NCBI GenBank assembly: GCA_034387635.1
Contig: JAOANU010000002.1
Span: forward strand, 372,001 to 436,000
Direction of reading: 5' to 3'
From: Rhodosporidiobolus odoratus
Taxonomy: Eukaryota > Basidiomycota > Microbotryomycetes > Sporidiobolales > Sporidiobolaceae
DNA length: 64,000 nucleotides
The first letter of the stretch is position 1. Each line of letters opens with the position of its first letter. Of this stretch, positions 11,406-23,440 are shown piece by piece. The notes below the pieces were generated by a model. It ran no database searches and had not been told where the DNA came from. It was given only the letters and a program-made list of their open reading frames with translations. The translations under genes were made by a program, and so were the position numbers.

Positions 11406-12130
11406 AAGCGAATGCCTCGGCTCGCTCTGACTTTGCTCATCCTCCTCCCATCTATCTCGTGCACTCTTCTTGAGCCTTGCATCGGTAGCGACTGCCGTCC
11501 CCTACTGTCATCGTCTCTTCTTCGAGCACTGTCCATTCCGCCGAATTCTCACTTCCATCCCTCCCCATGTTCGGCTCAACTCGACGACCCCCGCCCAGGC
11601 AGCTGGCAGCCCCGACCCGCGGTCAATGACTCCAGTCAAGCCACTGTCAACACTCATACCAAGCCTCGGACCGGCCCCACCATTATCATCTGCCCTGAAT
11701 GGGCGGGCGGGCGGCGGCAAACAAGAGAGTGCAGTCGAGCGCGGCAGCTAGGAAGCATACGCATGAAGCACCCGCGGCCCAGTCGACCGGTGCTCCAACG
11801 AGGAGGCGTCGTCGGAAGTGAGGCGAGCAAGTCGAAGGGAAAGACGGCGAGAAGGGACACGGGGCGCGACAGAGGGGGAAGGTAGGCGCAGAGTGGCACA
11901 GCAAGTCGACCAGGTACGCCCACTAACTACTTGGTCGGAGGGAAGAGCCAAGCGTGCACTCAGCCTCGTCGTCTCATCATGTTTCTCATTGTCCGCCTTC
12001 TCATCCGCTCCGGCCATGCTCGACCGTCGCCTTCCATTGCTCTGGGCTCGACCCTCTGACGCGTACCTGCTGCTTATACCTCTCTCCAGTCGTCGCCTCT
12101 TGACCAAACTCTCCCGCCGGCAGCGAGTCG
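11406..12130. other. Region without a resolved gene
   Basis: Open frames exist here on both strands, but none shows a recognisable protein pattern. Some may belong to 5' exons of the + strand gene that ends at 13908, or to its promoter. Confidence 0.3.
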
Positions 12131-13908
12131 TCCGCGCGCCCTCCTTCTTCTTCGCGACCGTACGGATACAAGGAAGTCGGCTCGTGGTGCAGATTCACAG
12201 CATTCCTACTGGCGGAAACTGCTTGAGCTCACTAAGCGTCAGGAAAGGTACAATCGCTTGCTGGGACCGCCAACTGATGCACAGGTGGAACGCCTTCTCT
12301 ACCTATTCCCCATAGCCCCGCTCGCCCTCTTCCGCCTTCTCGACAAATGCGAGGCCGACAAGTCCGCCTTCCCTCTTCCTCATCTCCCAGCTACGGAACT
12401 CACTGCCGCCATCGCTTCTCGCGTCCTGAAGTACCTCGAGAACTTCTTCTACTTCATTGCTTGCTTCACTTCTCCCAAGACCAGCGCCCGCTTCCGCCAG
12501 CACTTATCCAACAACGAAGAGGCCCTCGAGCGCGCACAGCGGGCGAAGCAGACGCGAGCAGGGGAAGATTGGGTTCAGGGCGCAGAGCAGTACTCGAAAC
12601 AAAGCGGCAGCGACGCGAAAGAGGAAGCTGTCATCCGGTATCAAGGCTACAGCAGCGGTTATCGTCGGATTCCTTAGGGGGGAAAGCGAAACCCTCGTCC
12701 ATGGGATCACTTCATCGCGAGGAACACGAAGAAGGCCAGTCTCATCTAATACCTTCTGTGCGTGTTGTTCCTCTTCTCCAGGGAACACAAGCTCGACTTC
12801 GACTGCCAAGTTCCTCTCCTCTCTTCGGCAAGCGGCAAGCTCGATCCTTCTACAGCCTCGCCGACCTTAAGCTCATGAAGGCGGTCTTCTGCGTCCTGTT
12901 CTCCCCTTCCCTTTCTTTGGGCGGCACCAACGTGCAGCGTGGGCGGGTAAGCCTACGATGCTGGCGCTGTCACGTCCTACATCCAAGATCGTGCGCCCAA
13001 CATGACCGTCGGCGAATTCTCCCGCGACTCTTCCATCCCTATCTCGATCCGCATGTTCCTCTCCCGCCGCCCGCCACCAGACGTTCAGATCTCCGCTTAT
13101 TGCCAGCCAAAGGGCTTTGAGGATGGCGGCAAGAGCTCAGGCGGGAAGGAAGAAGCAGCAGACCTCGTCCCAGTTGTGCGCGAGTTTCGACTTTTCTCGC
13201 TCACTCTGAGACGACGAAGTGGAGACGAAGAAAGCTTCCGCTGACGAGTCATCGAAAAGCGGGTGCGTCACTTCCCCCTCGACCACAACACGGCACGAAA
13301 GCCTGATCGTGTTCTGCTACGATGCAGAAAAAGCGCGCCGCCCTACAACCGCCCGTTCCTCCACCGCCCACCCGTCTCCCTTACCCCCAAGCTCCAGCGT
13401 CAGCTCGAAGAGGAGAGCGAGAAGGTGCAGCAGGATGTCAAGCTGTTCGAAGCGGAGGACTTCTACCCCAACCTGGTAGCCGAAAGTTTGCGCCGGCAAG
13501 AAGGGCATTCGCTCGTCCGACTCGTTCGGCGCCATGCTCTCCAGGACGAGCATCCGCGAGGGCGTCAAGTGGGAGCTCAAGAGTATCTCAACTCAGGGCA
13601 ATAGGTGCGGAGTGCGAGTCGTCATCTGCACTGGTGAACAGGCGGAACTCGGCATCTTTCAAGTAACGCCGATCAAGGCGGGGAAGGCTATCATGCGCTG
13701 GGACGATGAGACAGGAAAGCTGACGCTTTCGAGGAAAGGGAAGCTCGTTGACCTCATTGTGAGAAGAGGACCTGATGATTGGAAGTGGGACGAGGCAGAG
13801 GCGCTGAAGAGGATTGGAGCAATTCGGACGGGGAAATGGGTTGGCGCCGCTCGTATGGAGAGGAAAGCCGTACTCGAGGACGCCTTGGTGGACGTGTTGA
13901 GCTGGTAA
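12131..13908 (+). CDS. Unresolved multi-exon protein gene
   Basis: Family not recognised; the start and several splice sites are uncertain. Clearly coding parts are a helical segment beginning SQHSYWRKLLELTKRQERY and running through LLYLFPIAPLALFRLLDKCEADK (about 12200-12540), and a part containing MTVGEFSRDSSIPISI and a PPPDVQISAYCQP strand-like segment (about 12990-13120). The last exon (about 13530-13908) holds TSIREGVKWELK, ICTGEQAELGIFQ, and a basic C-terminal domain ending VLEDALVDVLSW. The pieces lie in different frames, as expected for several short introns. It converges on the ribosomal protein gene, with only about 110 bp between stop codons. Confidence 0.45.
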
Positions 13909-14019
13909 TCGCGTGTTCTCTTTCCGTGTAAGCAGCTGTAGCGCCCGAGAGAAGCGAGAGAAACCGAGCGATGCGGTAGGAACAAGTGAGAACCCAACGT
14001 CAAGCATTACATAGCGCCG

Positions 14020-15155
14020 CTAAAATTTGACGAAGGACTTCTGCTTCTGCTTCTGGACGCGGAGAACGTTGAAGCTGTGGGAGGGCGACGAAGAAAAGGA
14101 AAAATGAGGAAAGTGGACAGCGGAAGAGATGGGATGAGGCAGAGACAGCGTCAGTCAAGCAGCAGGTCAAGAGTATAGTAGACTTGACGTACCGGACAGT
14201 CTTGGAGAGAGGGCGGCACTGGCCGACGGTAACAAGGTCACCGACCTCGACACGGAAAGCCGGCGAGCAGTGGACCGCGACGTTCTTGTGGCGACGCTCG
14301 TCTGTCGAGGTGAACGGTGGAGGCAAGGAGGAGATGAAGAGGCAGCGGAAGGCAATGATAGTAGGGGAAGCGAAAGCATGCCGGTTTCCGAAGATACGAG
14401 GTAAGGCGCATCGGGAAAGGAAGGGAGGCGAGATTCGCAACGACAGCGTCGGGAGCGGAGGGCAAGTAGAGAGATGTATCCCCGTCGGTGGCCCGGGGAG
14501 TATGAAGCACGCGGAAAGGGGTAAGGAGAAAAGAGAGCGTGAGGTTATCAGTGAACAGCCGAGAGGTAGACGAGATAAGAAGGCACATACACCTGGAGTA
14601 CTTGGGGACGAAGTGGAGGTACTCGCGACGGATGACGATGGTGCGGGTCTGTACGGACGACACGAGTAAGCACGAAATTTGATCCGAAAGAGGGGCAAGT
14701 GGGGGAAGAGGTTGCAAAGGGTTGAGAATGCTGCAGGGCAAGGTAACAGATCGTCTAAGAGACGTACCATCTTGGTGGAGACAACCTTGCCGGTAAGGAT
14801 GCGGCCACGGATGGAAACAAGACCGGTGAAGGGGCACTTCTTGTCGATGTAAGTGCCCTCGATGGCCTCGCGGGGGGTCTGCAAAGGCAACCTCATCAAC
14901 ACACACCCTTCCGCCCTTCGCCGGCCCCACTCTCTCGCGCCTTCCCACCCAGCTCCTGCAGCGTCGCGTGCTCCTGCCTTATCCCGCGTGCACCGCGTAT
15001 TGCTCGAGTTGCGAACGGCAACACACCTTGAAGCCAAGACCGACGTCCTTGTACCAGCGGCGGTCCTTACCGCCAACCTTGCGGGAGGTGGTGGCGACCT
15101 TGCTGTTGTGGAACAGCGGCTGCTTCTGGAAGGACTTCTCAACTTGCTCGGCCAT
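14020..15155 (-). CDS. RPS11: 40S ribosomal protein uS17 (Rps11)
   Basis: Component of the small ribosomal subunit that binds 18S rRNA. Exons 15027-15155, 14768-14878, 14591-14648, 14193-14301 and 14020-14074 join in frame to 153 residues, the usual eukaryotic size. Recognisable blocks are [13 protein letters not shown] at the N-terminus, [12 protein letters not shown], the conserved [19 protein letters not shown], and [18 protein letters not shown]. The donor of exon 3 was chosen as GT at 14589-14590 because only that choice restores the SRYERRHK block. Four introns interrupt a 462-nt coding region; I looked for box C/D snoRNAs in the first two introns and part of the third and saw none. High expression is expected. 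Confidence 0.95.
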
Positions 15156-15887
15156 GGTCTGAACGGGGTGGGAGGAAGCGTGGATCGGGTGGATGAAGGG
15201 TTGTCGATGTCGGTAATGGAATAGTCGAGTCGATAGGTTGTTGTTGAGAGTAGCGAAGCGGCGGAGGTCAGCTCTGTGGTCGAGACGAGGGAGGGGTGCG
15301 CACTGCTCGTCCACGGCCTCTCCAGCGCCCAGTTCTACCGCTGCGAGCTCCATTCTAGCAGCATTCCATCGTGCTTAACCCCTGCCTCGCTCTTGCGGCT
15401 GTCCTGCCTGTCTATGTGCTCTGCCCACCATTTTTGCGACTGGCGCTCGATGTTGAGAGGTCGCTGGATGGAGCGAATTGGCGGAAGATGACGGGTAGTG
15501 TGTAGGTAGTTGCTCTGACCGTCAAATGCAGCTTACAGCTAAGGAGGGCGGCGAAACAGCGGGGGATTCACAAAGAGAAGCACAACCTCAACTCCAACAG
15601 CAAGCTCGAAGTCTCTCTCTCCTCTGAACCTCGCTAGATCTCCCTGCACTGTCTAGCTATCAACACAGACGACACTTTGAAGCCTCAGTCTACTGGCTGG
15701 CCAGCCACTCGTACTCCAGTCGTCAGGTATGGTGGAGACTTTGCCGACCCACTCTCCACCCCCCACCTGCGCTTCCGGCACTTTGCACGTTCTATTCACT
15801 CCGAGGTCGGCCGCGCATGCTCCCTATCCGGATAATATGCCAGTAACATTCTGCGCCAAGCATCGATCTCGCCCAATGTGTTGCAGG
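15156..15887. promoter_or_regulatory. Upstream region of RPS11
   Basis: About 730 bp between the RPS11 start and the stop codon of the lipoate ligase gene, both on the minus strand. It should contain the RPS11 promoter. I searched by eye for the HomolD-type ribosomal box and for a TATA box and could not identify either with confidence. Confidence 0.4.
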
Positions 15888-17552
15888 TTATCGCATCTCC
15901 CGCTTCAACCACTCTAGCAGTACGCTCAACCGCTCGCCTTCCTCGCCCAGCTTACCCGCAGCCTTCTCGACCGTCCGCTCCACCGTCTCGTATCGATCGC
16001 TTTCTAGGAGCTGGCACAGCTCGCACGCGGCCTTCCACCATTCGAGCGGTTTCGGCGGAGTGGGCAGAGAGGCGGAGGTGATGAGCCCATGTCGGGAGGA
16101 GATGTCAAGAACCTGCGACCGCGACGGTGTCAGCTTGACGACAGGAAGAATGGCGGAAAGAGAGGGGCTGTACCATAGAGCCCCACGGGAATGAGCCGGA
16201 GAGGGAATGCGTAAATTCGGGCGTTTGACCATATTGCCAATCCCATGACTGCCGTGGTACCCCGTCAGCACTGCTTCGTTCGTCTGCGGGAAGAGAGAGA
16301 GCAGTACGCACCTTGAGCTCCTCTACAACCTCCTTCACGTATTCGTTCCTTTCCGCCTCACTTTCGTCAACCCGCTGGAGAATTGTCCGAGTCGGTATCA
16401 GCTCGTCGAGGAGAGGTCAGGCCTGCGCACCTTAATCTCGCCGCTCACACCATACTTCTTTGCGAACTCCTGCGCCACGACTTCGACAAACTGTTCGTGA
16501 TCGATGCTGCTCCTCCATTCTCGCAGATTCCGCACCGGCGAGGGAACCGATGCGACGCCTTTCGTGACCATGTTATCCTGCACGGAAGTGGGTCAGAAGA
16601 TGGTCGAGAAGAGGGAGCGGGCCTGGGAGACGGACCTTCTTGCTGCCCAAGACGCCTCGCAAATCTCCCAGCTTTGCGTCGAGGAGCATAGTCCCGTGGT
16701 GGTAAGCTCGCTTGTTCACCAGCTTGAATGCTGATCCCGACACCTGTCAAGCCGCAGGATCAACAGGAGGTGCTGGTCGCCAAGGAAGGCGAGCAAGCGC
16801 ACCTTGAACCCCTCAACAACGATATCATTCCGCTCATTCACGCTCGCAGGAATTTCGAGTGTTTGCAGCCCGTCCGCGACTAGCTCGGCGTTCGTTCTTC
16901 GGTCAAATTCGAGGCGAGGGACAAACACGCAGTAGTTCGTGTTTCCTAGATCCTGCGATGCAAAAGTAAGCGGCGGAAAGACATGTTTTGCTCGAAAGAA
17001 AAGACAAACATGGTACACTGTTCCACCTCCACTCTTCCGTCGTACGAACGGAATTCCTAGCGCTGCCAATGCTGGCAGGTTGATCTCCTTCCAGGGGTTC
17101 TACGCATGACCACATCAGCAGAAGAAAGTAGAGAACCAGCGACAAACAAAGCCTACGAACCTGATTCCGCCCAATGATCACGCTCGGCGAGTTGCGGTAG
17201 AGGTATAAGACCTTGCGCTCCGGAACTGTCTTTCGAAATAGCCTATAATCCGAGTGCGACAGGTCAGCGAGAGAGAATTGGTGGAGAAAAGGCGGCTTAC
17301 CAGTCCTCGAACGCAAGATTGAACCAAGGATTGGTTGAGTCGGAGACATAGATGCTGGGCTGGAGGTGATACGCTTGTTAGCCCGAACGTACAATGGCGA
17401 GGAACACGAGGACGAACTTCGGAACGAGGTCGAGGCGATGAAGCAAAAGGACGGCAACGGTTCAGCGCCGCAGTTCCGCCCCGTGGTACAGAGGCGCGGA
17501 GTACACCTCTTGAGGCATCACGCAGCAGCATATGCACGCTAGGGATGATCAC
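15888..17552 (-). CDS. Lipoate-protein ligase A family protein (mitochondrial)
   Basis: Attaches lipoate to the lipoyl domains of 2-oxoacid dehydrogenases and the glycine cleavage H protein in mitochondria; the yeast counterpart is Aim22/Lip3-like. Conserved features, read across several introns, are STNPWFNLAFEDWLF, the nucleotide/lipoate-binding GRNQNPWKEIN, the RRKSGGGTVYHDLGN signature, and FKVSGSA with a later HHGTMLL segment. The N-terminus is rich in Arg and Ser with no acidic residues at first, fitting a mitochondrial presequence; starts at 17552 and 17529 are both possible. The C-terminal domain ends in a helical segment LLEWLKREMR. It is divergent from HAM1, 184 bp away. Function is well supported; exact exon ends were not all fixed. 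Confidence 0.88.
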
Positions 17553-17736
17553 AAGTCGAGAGAGGGCGAACAGATGAGGCGGAGCGGGTTAACCTTCTCC
17601 ACCTCACTCTTTATCAGCTCGAAGTGCTCTAGCTGAACAGCATACTATCCGGTTACTCTGACCTACTGATACCTGCCCCGCCCGACTCAGCCCCCTTTCA
17701 TCGCCCTCTCCCAGTCTTCCCCATCTTATCGGAATC
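17553..17736. promoter_or_regulatory. Short bidirectional promoter
   Basis: Only 184 bp separate the start codons of the lipoate ligase (-) and HAM1 (+), so the two genes must share or closely abut their promoters. No specific factor site could be recognised. Confidence 0.5.
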
Positions 17737-18636
17737 ATGACCGCTCCCCGCTCCATTCTCTTCGTCACCGGCAACGCCAACAAGCTCAAAGAAGTCCGCG
17801 CCATCCTCCTCGCGTCGACCCAGACCGCCGGAAGCGAATCGGCTGCCTCGCCATCCTTCACGGTCGAGAGCCAAGATCTCGACTTGCCCGAGATTCAGGG
17901 TACTACGCAGGAGGTTGCGAGGGCGAAGGTTATGGCTGCTGCAGAGGCGATCAAGGGGCCTTGTATTACCGAGGTGAGGCGGCCAGTTCCTTTGAAACGC
18001 AAGGAAAAGCGAATTCGACTAGAAGGCGCACAACTGATGCCGCTCCTCTGCACACGTGGCCGCAGGACACTGCCCTGGCTTTTGAGGCGCTAGGAGGCTT
18101 GCCCGGACCGTTCATCAAGTACTTCATGAAGGAACTGGGACACGAAGGTTCGCCTCGCGTCCTCCTTCTTTTCTCCACATGCTTCCCGTGCCGTCTCTCT
18201 GCGACACTTGCTGCTCGCCATCAGAGAATCACACGATTGCTTACCCGCTTCTCCACCCACCAGGTCTCAACAACATGCTCGTCGGCTTCCCCTCCAAAAG
18301 GGCCACCGCAATCTGCACCTTTGCCTACTCTTCCGGTCCCGGCGCAGAACCTGTCTTGTTCGAAGGAACCACCGACGGCAAGATCGTCCCTGCTCGTGGA
18401 CCTGTCAACTTTGGTTGGGACCCGGTGTTTGAGCCGGAAGAAGGAAACGGACGGACGTGTGTCCCTTCCCCTCTTTTCGGCCTCTCTTGGCCATTCGTTC
18501 ATCAGTCGCGTTGCGTCGCCGCAGATACGCCGAGATGGACGGCACCGAAAAGAACAAGATCTCGCACCGCTACCGGGCACTTGACAAACTGCGCAAATTC
18601 CTCCTCGAGCAAGACCCGCAAGTTCCCTCACAGTAG
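17737..18636 (+). CDS. HAM1: Inosine triphosphate pyrophosphatase
   Basis: Hydrolyses ITP, dITP and XTP to monophosphates, keeping deaminated purines out of nucleic acids. Exons 17737-17973, 18066-18147, 18264-18456 and 18525-18636 join in frame to 207 residues, normal for the family. The N-terminal [15 protein letters not shown] is the family substrate-binding motif. Downstream are the metal-ligand region [33 protein letters not shown] built across the first intron, GWDPVFEP, and the C-terminal [14 protein letters not shown]. The start is the only ATG ahead of the conserved motif. It shares a 184-bp promoter region with the lipoate ligase gene and converges on an unassigned gene. Confidence 0.95.
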
Positions 18637-18834
18637 ATCCATAGTCGCATGTAGTAACAGTCGTCATCTCCTTATAGAGCGTGAAACGCATCATATGTCG
18701 CAACCTTTCCATTCAATACAGGACTTAGCGAGCTCGCAAGGTTGACCTTCTCAATCTGGATGCCAAAGTAGTAGAATGGCTTTCTAAGCGCAGGCATCAC
18801 AACAAGCACGTCGCCCTCTCCTTCACGCGAGTTC

Positions 18835-20784
18835 TCACTCCCCCGCAACCCCATTCGGCTGTACTGCCGTACCCGCACCCTCGACCCTTGCTCCATTGGC
18901 CCCTTCCTGGAAGTCGCGGGTCTGAGCGGAAAGAACCATCCCTCCCCATTCACCCAGACGCTTCTTTGTCTCCTTGAGCTTGTCGGCTGTGTCGGAGAGA
19001 ACGGCGGCGTGGGAGGAGAGGGTGTTCTGGAAGCTGAGGTGGCGAGCGCCGCCGGTCCTGTGGGAAAAGTGATTCAGGCGGCCGAGTGAGCAACCACGTT
19101 CGCGAGGGACAGCGAGAAGGACAAGGTAGGGAGCAAGCGACGTACTCGAGAAGCCCGCTCATCCTCTTCACAGCACCGGTAAAGTCTTCGACAAATACCT
19201 TCCCAGCCTCTTCCCAGTTCGCCGGGTCAAACTCGTCATTCAGCACAGTCACCTCTTTCTGCCTCTCAGCCAGGGCTTTCGCATGCGCCGAGAACGGTCT
19301 CTGCTCGTCCGGGTAGAGCGAGTCGAGGGAAGCGAGCGGATCTTGCTTAGTCGCATCGGCAGGGTGGACGGGAAAGCGAGAGACGCTGCTGGAAGTCGGG
19401 GTCTCGCTACCGCTTGGGTAGCGCGCTATCGAAGGAGTGGGGAAGCCCGCCTGACGAGCGGCGGTAGGACCGAGAAGCATGCTGTGGGGGAAGGTGGAGG
19501 AAAAGGAAGAATCGCCGGTCTATGTACTGAAGGCTCAGTTTTGCCGAACGAGTCAGGGTATAGTCAGCTGTACGGCGTACCTCCTGCCTCTTGAGCTGCC
19601 TCTCCTCCTCGTCCTGGATTTTCTCCTCGTTCGTCGATTCCTTCCTCGCACGCTTCTGACGGCGCTCTCCCTGCACGTGCTTGTCCCCATCTGAGTCGCT
19701 TCCGCCGCCCGAGCCGGCACTGATATCCTTCTCTTGGGAATGGTAATTTGGACTCCCGGCGTAGCCAGAGTCGTCGCCGAAGTCGTCGCCCGCATCGGCG
19801 CCGGAGAAAGCTTGGCGGAAGTCTCCTCCTTCGCCTTCATCAAGGTAGCCTGGCACGACGAACGGCTCCGGCGGAAGCGCAAGCGGCGAAGAACCGTCTC
19901 CATGACCGGAGTAGCGCTGCTCGAAAGGGTCGCCGCGGAAAGGAGCCGGCGAGGAGGTTTCGCCGCGCTGCCTCCCCTCATCCTCCTCTGGCGTCCCCCC
20001 GAATGGCGCCTCGCTCTCGGCCCTCTCCTCCCGACGGACGAGAAAATCATCGTCGTCTTCATCGTAGCCGTCCTCCGATTCTTCCCCGAGCCCGTAGGCA
20101 CTGGCAGCCTCGTCGATGCCGGGAGAACGGCGAAACTTCGTTTCCTGCGACGGTGGAGGAGCGGGAGTCGAGCCGAGACCTCGGGTGTCGAATTGAACAA
20201 TATCTTGGACGACGGACTCGGTGCTGAGGCGCCGTTGCTGCGTCGACTTGCTCTGGCTTCGTTCCTTTTCCCCCGTTCTTCGTCGCTTTGCCGTCGAGAC
20301 CGAAGGACGGCGGTGGCATGATCTGTAGAGGATATATGCGGAAGCAGTAAGACCGGTAAGCGAATAACCCACTCAGGGAAAAGATCGCTCTTCGAGGTCG
20401 ATAACGGGGGAATCAAGAAGGCCAAGGGTGAAAGCGACGCACCTCACCCGAACTGGGCGCTCCAGACTCCTCTGTCTCCTTCTGCTTCTTCCTAGGGTGT
20501 TTCTGCTCCTTTGTCCCCTTCAAGCCTGGAGATGCCCTTCTCACCCCCATCATTTCCTGCGGTTGGCTTGCCGCCCCGCCCCCACCAGCAGTGGGATTCC
20601 CGACGAAGGGCGTCCTGGTACGAGTTGCTCCAGCGATAGAAAAGCGCGTCGTGGTGGGAGGTATCGCGAAAGGACGGGGAGAGCCAGGTTTCGAAGCGAA
20701 GCGAGTCGAAGGGGAGGGAGCAGGGGTCGAAGCGTTGGTTGGAGGACGGGAAGAGGCCTTGAGGCCGCCGCGTGACATGTCCAT
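18835..20784 (-). CDS. Unassigned acidic protein with C-terminal coiled coil
   Basis: No family recognised. The N-terminal 120 residues are Ser/Pro/Thr-rich and basic. After one intron (splice not fully fixed) follows a large acidic, Gly/Ser-rich region with DDDD runs (about 19600-20270) and a basic cluster RRQKRARK that looks like a nuclear localisation signal, then DEEERQLKRQE. A later exon begins MLLGPTAARQAGF and contains FDPANWEEAGKVF. The last exon, starting TGGARHLSFQNTL, is strongly helical (DTADKLKETKKRLGEW) and ends at the stop at 18835. The design, disordered acidic N-terminus plus helical C-terminus, would fit a kinetochore or chromatin protein, but that is a guess. An alternative start is six bases downstream of the first ATG. 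Confidence 0.55.
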
Positions 20785-20991
20785 AGCTTACTAGTGGGTC
20801 TGGACTGGGTAGGTAGAGGGAGAGAGAGACAGAAAAGAGGGGTGAAATGGAGGGAGGAAATGGGAGGAAAGGAAGAGCGAGAGTCGGGAGAGACTGATGC
20901 ACTCGCTCTCGCAGGGACAGCCACTAAGCCTGCAAGCAGCGTGTAGGTATTGTATGTTACTCTAAGTACTCTACCCCCCGCTGCGAGCTCT

Positions 20992-23058
20992 TCAAGCTCG
21001 AGCGACCGCCTGACCCTCCTCCTTCACCTGCGAGCTTTTCAATCCGTCTGCATGCTCTCCAGTAGCTCCTCGCGCCCACTGTACCGACCCCATTTCGGTA
21101 ATACGGGACTGCGACAGCAAAGAAACGATATGAGCCGCTGTAGGCCCGAGTTGAGAAGGCAAGAATCGAGTGAAAAGCAAGGCTTACCACGGCCCTCGCA
21201 AACGCGAACACCTCCTCGTCCCCCGTGAAGATCGAGCTCGCGCCCACGACGTCGGCTGTAAGGCCCAGGTCGTCCATCATTGCCCGCATGTGCGGCGTGA
21301 TTTCGCCGGCAGATTTCGGCGAGTCCGAATCGGAGAAGACGGCGTGAATGGGTGGATCGGAGAGGACGAATAGTTTTGTCTTCAGCGAAGCAACTTGGTC
21401 AGCTGCAGGCCTTGAACAGATGAACTCTAGAGGCCAAAGGCGAACTTACTCTTGCCTCGTAGGCAGCATCGATGAAAAGGATGAACCGCCTAGCCTGGTC
21501 CTTCGTATCGAGGCCGAGTTGTGGTACATCCGTCAGAAAAATCGTCCCGAATGTCTTGGTTATCTCGAGGTAGTCGGCAGCGGAATGCGGGCTGCCACAC
21601 AGATCTTGAAAGGTGAACTGCGCGACCTTCGAGGTCGACAGCGGTACCTTCACCGGCCGTCCCCATACACTTAGTAGTCGGTCGGAGACGATTTCTTCGC
21701 CAGGAGTGAGTGTGGAACAAGAAGCGGAGAAGAGTTTGTCGATTTCTTGTCTGGTGGAAGGCGAAACGGGATTGAAGTAGACCTTGGAAAGTTCCCGTGG
21801 TCGCTTGCGGTAGTCTGGAGGAGGAAGAGAAATTAAGGCCAGCGTGCAAGATGAATATATGCCTGAGCGGCTCACCGATATCCGAGTCTAAACAGTGTAC
21901 TACGAAGCTGCTCTTGATGAGCTCGATGCACGGCACGAACTGCTCGCGCTGAATTCCGTTCTTGTACAGCTCGTCCGGTGCGCGGCTGTAGCAAAGGGGC
22001 AAGCGTCAGCGTCTTTCGTAGGCCGATAGACTCCGCCGAGGTCATCCCGTCTCCTGAAGTGGAGCCTCGACGGTAGGCACGTCATGTCGAGGCGAGCACG
22101 AAGACAAGCAGCAACGTACTTCGAGGTCATGACGCAGACCACACCGTGAGCATGTAGCGCCTCCATCAATCGTCGCAAGATCATGGCGTCCGCAATGTCG
22201 GTCACCTGAGAAGGTTCGGGGGTGAGCGTTAAGTCGCAAAGCAAGCGAGTCCCTTTCACGCACCTGAAACTCATCAAAACACAGTACCCTCGTTTCTTCT
22301 GCAATCTCCCGCGCTGCCATCACCACCCAGTCCTGCGCTACGCCCGACTGGCTCTTGATCTGGTGGCCCTTCCTGTGCACGTCCATCATGAACTGATGGA
22401 AGTGCACCCTCCGGCTCCCAAATCCGCTCTCACTTCCACTACCTTTGTACTTCTCAGGTAGATGTGCGTGGAGGAGATCCATCAGGAACGACTTGCCGCA
22501 ACCGACCGAACCGTATAGGTAAAGTCCTTTGGGAAGGCCGGGCGGAGGAGGGGGAAGAGGGATGGTTGCAGTATTGGCTTGATGCAGCTCGTCTGCCATA
22601 TCGGCGAAGAGCCGGGAGCGCATCAGGCGGTTCCAGAAAGAAGGTTGGACGGGAGGAGGAAGAGGGCCGATGGGAGGTGGGGTATAGGCGGCGAGCTCGT
22701 CGTGCATCGTCTGTAGCAGCGCGACGATTGATCGTTGATGAGGGTCGTTCTGGATGATGCCTGCCTCGACTTCGCGGTCATAAGCAGCGGAAGGACCGTC
22801 GACAGCGGGTTCTTGAGGGCCGCAGTCCGAATGTGCCGCACGCCGATTGACCCTCCCTGCTCCGACCTGCTGTCGACAGCTTACCAGTGCTCGTGCCGGT
22901 GCGAGTGGTGTTGCCCATTGTGGTCCCGCTTTGACGCAACTTGTCCGAATGGCGCAAGAGGACGAGGGGGCGAGAAGGGTCGTCAGGCGACGGACGGGGT
23001 GGCGCGGGGCGAAGGTTCTCGTTGCTGTGTTGAAGGGCGCTGATCGTGCTGCTGACAT
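20992..23058 (-). CDS. AFG1: AFG1-family mitochondrial AAA ATPase
   Basis: AFG1 (LACE1 in animals) is an AAA-type P-loop ATPase of the inner mitochondrial membrane, linked to turnover of unassembled cytochrome oxidase subunits. The Walker A motif is YGSVGCGKSFLMD, followed by RRVHFHQFMMDVHRK and the Walker B CFDEFQVTDIADAM built across an intron, then LRRLMEALHAHG and SNRAPDELYKNGIQR. The C-terminal half keeps the LFISE-like and FTGDEEVFAF family segments; the last exon starts SRITEMGS. The N-terminus MSAARSAPFNTATRTFAPR is Arg-rich and fits a mitochondrial presequence, which is why this start was preferred over the upstream ATG at 23205. A stop-free segment opening GTAAGC near 22881 may be an additional intron. 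Length is about 580 residues. Confidence 0.9.
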
Positions 23059-23440
23059 GGCGCAAGACGGGCGAGGTGAGAAGCCGGAGACAGTGGTGAT
23101 GAGAAGCGAGGGAAGCAGGGAGGATTGCTCAGGTCGTTCTCCCTCCGAGCCGGGGCAGTCCTGATGAACGTAGACAGCAGATACGGGAGTACTCGACGCG
23201 CTCACGTCCGAGCTGCCCGATGGTGTTTGACTGATCTGGCATCTCGCTCGTTTGCTGAACCTGCGTTGCCTGCCCCCTCCTCGATCACCCGAAAGCTAGC
23301 TTGAGTCGTCAAGCATTACACAAGGTTGCTAGGCCTACGTTCGCCAACGCCAAAGCCCGGGAGTCCTCGAATATCTCGCCTCTAGATATACCGTCCCTCC
23401 TCCCCCTCGCTTCGCCTTTCTTGCCGGTCACCGTGACCGC
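23059..23440. promoter_or_regulatory. Divergent AFG1/VAC14 promoter region
   Basis: About 380 bp between two start codons on opposite strands. It must hold both promoters. An in-frame ATG upstream of the chosen AFG1 start lies inside it. No regulatory site could be named. Confidence 0.45.

Noticed and set aside
11412..11885. A + strand frame starting with a hydrophobic, signal-like segment
   Set aside because: After the first 20 residues the composition becomes random, and nothing downstream joins to it. It overlaps the edge of a purine repeat.
14302..15026. Possible box C/D snoRNA in RPS11 introns
   Set aside because: A TTGATGA-like word occurs near the end of intron 1, but its first base does not fit the C box and there is no downstream D box before the splice acceptor.
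19553..20425. Alternative frames in the acidic minus-strand gene
   Set aside because: Only one frame gives a coherent acidic protein with a nuclear signal; the overlapping frames are Arg-rich shadows.
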